Positions 6,191-10,553 of a DNA stretch of 10,553 bases are shown here, piece after piece. Source of the DNA: Flavobacteriales bacterium UBA2040 (GTDB lineage Bacteria; Bacteroidota; Bacteroidia; Flavobacteriales_D; Crocinitomicaceae); contig DDBE01000172.1 of the NCBI GenBank assembly GCA_002332715.1, positions 1 to 10,553 on the forward strand, written 5' to 3'. Under the pieces are notes generated by a model. That model did no database searches, was not told the origin of the DNA, and saw only the letters and a list, made by a program, of their open reading frames with translations. Position 1 is the first letter of the stretch; each line of letters opens with the position of its first letter. The position numbers and the translations under genes were made by a program.

Positions 6191-7465
6191 TTACCACGTG
6201 AATAAAGGACGGCTAGACATTAATTCGTTTACCTCTTTACGAACGGCAGCAATGTTTTCATCGTTGTTGATATCACTTAATACACGGTCAACCAATTCTA
6301 CGATTTTTGGAATCTCATTTGCTTCAACACCACGTGTTGTAAGGGCAGGAGTTCCAAGTCGAATTCCAGAGGTAACAAAAGGCGACTCCGCATCGAAAGG
6401 AACCATATTCTTGTTCACTGTTATGTCTGCTAAGACCAAACGAGTCTCGGCATCTTTTCCAGTAACACCTTTTGAACGTAAATCAATCAACATGGAGTGA
6501 TTTTCTGTTCCTTTTGAAATAACACCGTATCCACGTTTCACAAATTCCTTTGCCATAATTCCTGCGTTTTCAACGACACGTTTCATGTATGCTTTATATT
6601 CGCTTGTCAGTGCTTCACCAAAGGCAACAGCTTTTGCCGCAATTACGTGCTCCAATGGTCCACCTTGCGTTCCTGGGAAAACAGCTGCATCAAGCAAAGC
6701 ACCCATCGATTTTAGGTTTCCATTGTTCCATTTCAAACCAAATGGATTTTCAAAATTGTGACGCATCATGATGATGCCACCACGCGGTCCTCTTAAAGTC
6801 TTATGCGTAGTTGAAGTTACGATATGACAATGATCTAATGGGTCTTTCAACAAGCCAGTTGCAATCAAACCAGCAGGGTGGGAGATGTCGGCCAAAATAA
6901 TTGCACCCACTTCATCCGCTACTTTTCGCACGCGAGCATAATCCCAATCACGACTATATGCAGATGCGCCGACGATAATCATTTTAGGTTTTACTTCTCT
7001 CGCTTGTTTTTCGAGATGGTCGTAATCTATTTGTCCCGTTTCTTTGCTAACCCCATAAAAATGAGGTTCGTATATTTTTCCTGAGAAATTTACTGGCGAT
7101 CCGTGGGTCAGGTGTCCACCATGTGATAAATCAAATCCTAATATTCTGTCACCGGGATTCAAACAAGCCAAGAAAACGGCTGCATTTGCTTGCGCTCCAG
7201 AGTGAGGTTGAACATTTGCCCAAGTCACACCAAATAATTTACACAAACGGTCTATCGCCAATTGTTCTACCTGATCGACGATTTCACAACCACCATAATA
7301 TCTTTTTCCTGGAAGTCCTTCAGCATATTTATTCGTTAAAACGCTGCCCATTGCTTCCATTACTTCGTTACTAACGAAGTTTTCTGAGGCAATCAATTCA
7401 ATACCGTGCAATTGACGGTTTTTCTCTAATTGAATTAGGTCGAAAATTTCTTTGTCGTTTCTCAT
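6191..7465 (-). CDS. glyA: Serine hydroxymethyltransferase GlyA
   Basis: GlyA is a PLP enzyme that interconverts serine and glycine while loading a one-carbon unit onto tetrahydrofolate, the main feed of methylene-THF for purine, thymidylate and methionine synthesis. The 424-residue protein shows ELIASENF (23-30), [13 protein letters not shown] (48-59), the PLP region ADISHPAGL (192-200, Asp193 and His196), the Schiff-base lysine in [13 protein letters not shown] (218-230, Lys222), and [14 protein letters not shown] towards the end. The SHP form replaces the AHIAG of E. coli and is probably a lineage variant. The start at 7465 gives the usual short N-terminus. The gene lies 91 nt downstream of the NlpC/P60 gene on the same strand, and its stop is 12 bp from the 3' end of the convergent tRNA-Leu. 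I see no terminator of its own. Confidence 0.97.
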   Translation of the reverse strand: MRNDKEIFDLIQLEKNRQLHGIELIASENFVSNEVMEAMGSVLTNKYAEGLPGKRYYGGCEIVDQVEQLAIDRLCKLFGVTWANVQPHSGAQANAAVFLACLNPGDRILGFDLSHGGHLTHGSPVNFSGKIYEPHFYGVSKETGQIDYDHLEKQAREVKPKMIIVGASAYSRDWDYARVRKVADEVGAIILADISHPAGLIATGLLKDPLDHCHIVTSTTHKTLRGPRGGIIMMRHNFENPFGLKWNNGNLKSMGALLDAAVFPGTQGGPLEHVIAAKAVAFGEALTSEYKAYMKRVVENAGIMAKEFVKRGYGVISKGTENHSMLIDLRSKGVTGKDAETRLVLADITVNKNMVPFDAESPFVTSGIRLGTPALTTRGVEANEIPKIVELVDRVLSDINNDENIAAVRKEVNELMSSRPLFTW

Positions 7466-7556
7466 GAGCTTAAATTCTTATGTTTTTTTCAACTTTTAAT
7501 TTTTATAAATATAATTTCTCTTTTTGCAATATGCTATTTCTGATTCGATTGACCAA

Positions 7557-8321
7557 CTAATTAAAATAGCGTTTTAGTAAACACAATTTATGGCTGTAGT
7601 AAGCGCGTTCAGTATTATAAATTCCTTCTGAATCCAATTTGTCAATTCTCACTTGGCCATGTGCATGAATGATTTTCTGGTTATCTAACAAAATACCTAC
7701 ATGTATTATTTTTCCTCCTTCATTATCGAAAAAAGCTAAATCTCCCGGCTGTGCATCTTCCAATTGAATCTCGGCTCCGTCTTCGGCCTGCTGATATGCG
7801 TCACGTGGCAAGGAGATTGATAAAAACCGGAAGACCAATTGAGTAAAACTAGAACAGTCGATACCAAACAATGTTTTGCCTCCCCATAAATAAGGAGCGT
7901 TCAAGTACGATTTTGCAATGGTTTGAATGTCGTTCGGCACTGTGCTTGGACTTTCGGTAAATATATATTCCTCATTCCCAATATGAACAGGTGCTTTCGC
8001 TTCAACACCTGGAATGAAACAACCTTTTGTTAAAAGAATGTCACCTGCTTTTGTATTAATTCTAAACTGAGAATCAAATAGAAGGGTTTGTTTGTCCATC
8101 CATTTTTTCAATTCCTTTTCGGTCAATGGATGAATTAGTTTTTCATCAATCCACCCTTCGTATTGGTCCGAATAACTTTTTACTTTGCGCCATTGTTTAT
8201 CCGTGTCCATTAATTCAACGATCTCACCGAATAAGAGTTGGGTAATCATTTCGGCGCTGTCCTTTGGCTCAGAACGAACGGGCGCTATGCTAACTCCACA
8301 ATACCAAAAAAGGCCTTTCAT
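7557..8321 (-). CDS. SH3b-NlpC/P60 (C40) peptidase, YkfC-like
   Basis: A 254-residue protein with an N-terminal bacterial SH3 domain (about 8-62, VRSEPKDSAEMITQLLFGE then a GWIDEKL strand), a second SH3-like middle region (about 85-125) and a C-terminal NlpC/P60 domain (about 130-254). The catalytic Cys156 lies in FGIDCSSFTQLVF, His207 in GKIIHVGILLD, and His219 in IIHAHG is the likely third residue. The AYLWGGKT-type segment (NAPYLWGGKTLFG, 141-153) is typical. The layout matches YkfC-type gamma-D-glutamyl-diamino acid endopeptidases, which cut recycled murein peptides. No signal peptide or lipobox is visible at the N-terminus (MKGLFWYCGVSIAPVR), which supports a cytoplasmic recycling role over wall cleavage. 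Its ATG overlaps the DinB-like stop by 4 nt, so translation is coupled. Confidence 0.9.
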   Translation of the reverse strand: MKGLFWYCGVSIAPVRSEPKDSAEMITQLLFGEIVELMDTDKQWRKVKSYSDQYEGWIDEKLIHPLTEKELKKWMDKQTLLFDSQFRINTKAGDILLTKGCFIPGVEAKAPVHIGNEEYIFTESPSTVPNDIQTIAKSYLNAPYLWGGKTLFGIDCSSFTQLVFRFLSISLPRDAYQQAEDGAEIQLEDAQPGDLAFFDNEGGKIIHVGILLDNQKIIHAHGQVRIDKLDSEGIYNTERAYYSHKLCLLKRYFN

Positions 8322-8899
8322 TTCTTTTTGGGGAAGTTTTTATGGTTTAAAATATTTTGCGCTTGTTGAATATGACGCTCGTTATGAAAAACCAAAAAAT
8401 TCATTGTGTCGCCCATCCGAAACTTAATGATTTTTGAGATGGATAAGGCTGTTTTTGCTCGTTTGATATTGATTTTTCGAGCGTCTTCCAAAATTTGACT
8501 TAATTCTTCTTGACCTGTAAAAAATACTTTCCAATCACTTCCTTTTACTATCGTTGGAGTAGTTGTTGGATTAAAAGCGGCCAATGCTCTATACTTCCGT
8601 TTTACATTTTTTGCCTTTCCCAACTTCATCGATTTCCATGCTGCACTGCCCAAAGGTGAGGACAAGAAATTTTGCGTTGGTTTTTGATATTTCGTTTTTG
8701 CAATAACCTTGCGGAAAGAAGCGTGATAAAAGGCGGCGTATTCGTTTAAATGAGCAAATACTTCATTCAAAGACCATGAATCTGCATTGGTACGCCAATT
8801 CAGCTGATCGGCATTCAAATGCGCTAATTTTCTCTCAACAAAAGATTTGTTTTCTTCTGTAATGGCTTGTAAGCCGTCTATTAATTCGTTTCCTGTCAT
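8318..8899 (-). CDS. DinB-like (DinB_2) four-helix-bundle protein
   Basis: A 193-residue helical protein with the DinB/YfiT-type metal triad: His50 (EVFAHLNEY), His172 and His176 (FHNERHIQQAQNIL). The N-terminal helix with NWRTNADSWSLNEVFAHL is characteristic of DinB_2 proteins. Members are metal-dependent and include thiol-transferase-like enzymes such as the bacillithiol S-transferases and mycothiol-dependent isomerases, but most are uncharacterised, so I assign no substrate. Residues 70-125 form a basic insertion (KYQKPTQN, KLGKAKNVKRKYR), and the C-terminus is Lys-rich (NFPKKK). It is the first gene of a leftward unit with the NlpC/P60 gene, overlapping it by 4 nt, and perhaps reading on into glyA. 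Confidence 0.82.
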   Translation of the reverse strand: MTGNELIDGLQAITEENKSFVERKLAHLNADQLNWRTNADSWSLNEVFAHLNEYAAFYHASFRKVIAKTKYQKPTQNFLSSPLGSAAWKSMKLGKAKNVKRKYRALAAFNPTTTPTIVKGSDWKVFFTGQEELSQILEDARKINIKRAKTALSISKIIKFRMGDTMNFLVFHNERHIQQAQNILNHKNFPKKK

Positions 8900-8914
8900 A
8901 TCAATTAACTAGGC

Positions 8915-8957
8915 CAAAAATACAACCTTTTTGTAGTTTAATTTACAAGTTTTGTAG
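8915..8957 (-). promoter_or_regulatory. Promoter of the DinB-like/NlpC unit with a direct repeat
   Basis: On the minus strand TATTTTTG (8922-8915) matches TAnnTTTG exactly, 15 nt before the DinB-like ATG, with a TTG about 23 bp further upstream. The plus strand carries TTTTGTAG twice (8929-8936 and 8950-8957), spaced exactly 21 bp, about two helical turns, right over the -33 region. This is the pattern expected for a protein binding one face of the helix. Confidence 0.5.
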
Positions 8958-8964
8958 GCAGTTA

Positions 8965-8980
8965 TTCACGCAATTGTGAA
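8965..8980. promoter_or_regulatory. Small palindrome in the divergent DinB-like/surE region
   Basis: TTCAC (8965-8969) and GTGAA (8976-8980) form an inverted repeat around 6 bp, near the middle of the 146-bp space between two divergent genes. It could be an operator half-site pair. Evidence is limited to symmetry and position. Confidence 0.25.
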
Positions 8981-9012
8981 CATTTAAACTCATCCATGTG
9001 ACGAATATTATT

Positions 9013-9020
9013 TACTTTCG
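9013..9020 (+). promoter_or_regulatory. Possible -7 element for surE
   Basis: TACTTTCG matches TAnnTTTG at seven of eight positions and lies 25 nt before the surE ATG at 9046. No clear -33 TTG is seen at the right distance. Confidence 0.3.
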
Positions 9021-9045
9021 TTGTCCATTACTAAAACCTTTTAAT

Positions 9046-9810
9046 ATGAGTAAACCTTTGATTTTTGTGACCAATGACGATGGAATTTCTGCAAAAGGAA
9101 TTCTTGCCTTGGTTGAGGTGGCTGAAGAATTTGGTGATGTCATAATTATTGCACCCGACAAACCGCAATCTGGCATGGGACATGCGATTACGATTACCAA
9201 CCCTTTGCGATTAAATAAATCTGTACTTTTTCCTAATAGTCTAGCCTATTCTTGCTCTGGAACACCAGTCGATTGTGTCAAATTGGGAATCTATGAAATT
9301 ATGAAACGAACGCCTGATTTATTGTTGAGCGGCATTAATCATGGAGAAAATACTTCTACCAATGTTTTGTATTCCGGAACAATGTCTGCAGCCGTTGAAG
9401 GTGCAATGGAGAATATTCCCTCTATCGGATTTTCTTTAAAAGATTTTGATGCCAATGCCGATTTCAGAGCAACGAAAAATGTTGCCAGAAAGATTATTAC
9501 TCAGGCGCTAAAAAATAAAATGGACCCACATACGTGTTTGAACGTGAATGTGCCCAAAGGTGCGCCTGAAGAAATCAAAGGAATTCGTATTTGCAAGCAA
9601 GCTCATGCTTTTTGGGAAGACCGTTTTGACAAACGTGAAGATCAATTTGGCCGACCTTATTATTGGCTAACAGGTGATTTTGAATGTGTTTCAGATGAAA
9701 CTGATTCGGATATTTACGCTATGGGTGAAGGATACGCGAGTGTTGTTCCCACGCAATTTGATTTAACTGCCTACAAAGCTATGGATAACTTAAAAGAGTG
9801 GAAATTATGA
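9046..9810 (+). CDS. surE: 5'/3'-nucleotidase SurE
   Basis: SurE is a cytoplasmic metal-dependent nucleoside 5'(3')-monophosphatase, also able to trim short polyphosphate, linked in many bacteria to stationary-phase survival. The 254-residue protein carries the family motifs: FVTNDDGI (7-14, metal ligands Asp11 and Asp12), APDKPQSGMGHAIT (36-49, Ser42), SGTPVDCVKLG (71-81) and LLSGINHGENT (93-103, Asn98), followed by YSGTMSAAVEGA (109-120). The frame extends upstream to a GTG at 8998, but the family begins directly before IFVTNDDG, so the ATG at 9046 is the start. It overlaps the next gene by 4 nt (ATGA), and lpxB follows, a surE-small membrane protein-lpxB cluster that suggests co-expression with envelope synthesis. 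Confidence 0.96.
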   Translation: MSKPLIFVTNDDGISAKGILALVEVAEEFGDVIIIAPDKPQSGMGHAITITNPLRLNKSVLFPNSLAYSCSGTPVDCVKLGIYEIMKRTPDLLLSGINHGENTSTNVLYSGTMSAAVEGAMENIPSIGFSLKDFDANADFRATKNVARKIITQALKNKMDPHTCLNVNVPKGAPEEIKGIRICKQAHAFWEDRFDKREDQFGRPYYWLTGDFECVSDETDSDIYAMGEGYASVVPTQFDLTAYKAMDNLKEWKL

Positions 9811-10112
9811 ATTTAAAAAATTGGAATAGAAGTCATACATTGGGATTAATCATCGGAATTATTCTTCCTATTTTGATCGTTCCTCTCGTTATTCTGATCC
9901 TTTCTTGGGCACAAAACTTCTATTACGAACAATTGTGGTACCGATTTATGAATAACAACAGCACCATGAGCAAAATGCTGACTCTTGCGGTTCTGGCCAA
10001 TCTAGGATTATTTTATATCTACCTGAATAAGGAAAAATATCAATTTGCTATGGGTGTTATTTTGGGCACGGTTTGTTATCTACCATTGATCGTTTATTTC
10101 GTATTTTTCTAA
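9807..10112 (+). CDS. Small membrane protein of unknown function, three predicted helices
   Basis: A 101-residue, strongly hydrophobic protein with three likely membrane helices: about 11-33 (TLGLIIGIILPILIVPL), 56-73 (KMLTLAVLANLGLFYIYL) and 79-101 (up to the C-terminal VYFVFF). The loop between helices one and two (NFYYEQLWYRFMNNN) is aromatic-rich, and the loop NKEKYQ lies between two and three. I recognise no catalytic motif and assign no function. The ATG overlaps the surE stop codon (ATGA), so translation is coupled. A GTG nine bases upstream in frame is less likely. The lpxB start follows the stop by 3 nt. Placement immediately before LpxB, a peripheral inner-membrane enzyme, makes an envelope-related role plausible, but that is inference from position only. 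Confidence 0.85.
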   Translation: MNLKNWNRSHTLGLIIGIILPILIVPLVILILSWAQNFYYEQLWYRFMNNNSTMSKMLTLAVLANLGLFYIYLNKEKYQFAMGVILGTVCYLPLIVYFVFF

Positions 10113-10115
10113 AGA

Positions 10116-10553
10116 ATGGCAGGAAAAAGACTTTATATAATTGCAGGTGAAGCTTCGGGTGATCTACATGGAAGCAATCTAATGGAAGAACTATTAGCGC
10201 AACAGGCTGACTTGGACATTCGCTTTTGGGGTGGCGATCGGATGAAGGAAATAGGAGGTGAGCCAGCAAAACACATCAGAGATCTTGCTTTCATGGGGTT
10301 TTGGGAAGTGATTACCAATATTCGAACTATTGCTGCCAATCTTAAGTTTTGCCGAAAAGATATTCTTACATTTAAACCAGATGCACTTATTCTTATCGAT
10401 TATCCAGGGTTTAATCTCCGTATTGCAGAATGGGCTAAAAAACAAGGAATTAAAGTGTGTTTCTATGTTTCCCCACAAGTTTGGGCTTGGAAGGAAAACC
10501 GCGTGAAGAAAATCAAAGTATCAGTTGATGAAATGTATGTTATTTTACCTTTT
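10116..10553 (+). CDS. lpxB: Lipid-A-disaccharide synthase LpxB (5' part, cut by window end)
   Basis: LpxB joins lipid X and UDP-2,3-diacylglucosamine to give the lipid A disaccharide, on the inner face of the cytoplasmic membrane. The 146 visible codons run without a stop to the last base. They show the family N-terminus LYIIAGEASGDLHGSNL (6-22), MGFWEV (60-65), ALILIDYPGFNLRIA (90-104) and FYVSPQVWAWKENRVKKIK (116-134), all strongly conserved in LpxB. The usual length is about 370-390 residues, so roughly 40% is present. The ATG at 10116 lies 3 nt after the small membrane protein stop. With surE and that protein it forms a tightly packed rightward operon. The gene shows the cell makes lipid A and has a Gram-negative outer membrane. 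Confidence 0.96.
   Translation, partial: MAGKRLYIIAGEASGDLHGSNLMEELLAQQADLDIRFWGGDRMKEIGGEPAKHIRDLAFMGFWEVITNIRTIAANLKFCRKDILTFKPDALILIDYPGFNLRIAEWAKKQGIKVCFYVSPQVWAWKENRVKKIKVSVDEMYVILPF

Noticed and set aside
6141-6500. Plus-strand open frame starting inside tRNA-Leu and running over the glyA 3' end
   Set aside because: It covers a tRNA and is antisense to conserved GlyA sequence; no coding signal of its own.
8998-9045. GTG start giving a 16-residue longer SurE
   Set aside because: SurE proteins begin just before the IFVTNDDG strand; the extension covers the likely promoter and leader region.

Overview
The window looks like the chromosome of a Bacteroidota bacterium, most likely order Flavobacteriales (a Fluviicola/Crocinitomicaceae-like organism would fit; that family placement is inference). 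The evidence is a secreted protein with a type IX secretion C-terminal domain, several upstream regions with the Bacteroidota -7 promoter element TAnnTTTG instead of a sigma70 -10 box, little Shine-Dalgarno signal, an AT-rich composition, and an LpxB gene, which implies a Gram-negative outer membrane. The content is mostly housekeeping, and I found no mobile element, CRISPR array, prophage or defence island.

Layout. Positions 1-120 hold a GC-richer stretch that I cannot assign. A strong hairpin at 124-148 terminates a leftward operon of a Fur-family regulator (2255-1803), a STAS-domain anti-sigma antagonist-like protein (1801-1451) and adenylosuccinate synthetase PurA (1449-178), packed with a 1-nt gap and essentially no gap. 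Upstream of that operon is an unusual 19-bp-stem palindrome (2354-2407), directly behind the stop codon of a leftward TerB-like gene (2833-2411). A divergent promoter region then leads right into a short-chain dehydrogenase (2950-3741) with its own terminator (3816-3856), a large secreted P-domain/CotH-kinase/T9SS protein (3948-6032) and a tRNA-Leu(CAA) with an irregular 3' half (6098-6178).

Leftward genes follow: serine hydroxymethyltransferase GlyA (7465-6191), converging on the tRNA with only 12 bp between them, then a cytoplasmic-looking SH3b-NlpC/P60 peptidase (8321-7557) overlapped by 4 nt with a DinB-like protein (8899-8318). A second divergent promoter region (8900-9045) separates these from a rightward cluster: SurE nucleotidase (9046-9810), a three-helix small membrane protein (9807-10112) and the first 146 codons of LpxB (10116 to the window end).

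Functionally, the window joins purine and one-carbon metabolism (PurA, GlyA, SurE), cell-envelope construction and turnover (LpxB, NlpC/P60), regulation (Fur-like, STAS) and one secreted putative protein kinase. The points most worth a second look are the palindrome at 2354-2407, the irregular tRNA-Leu, the orphan STAS gene between fur and purA, the Fur-like protein without the usual CxxC zinc motifs, and the unassigned RNA-like segment at the left edge.
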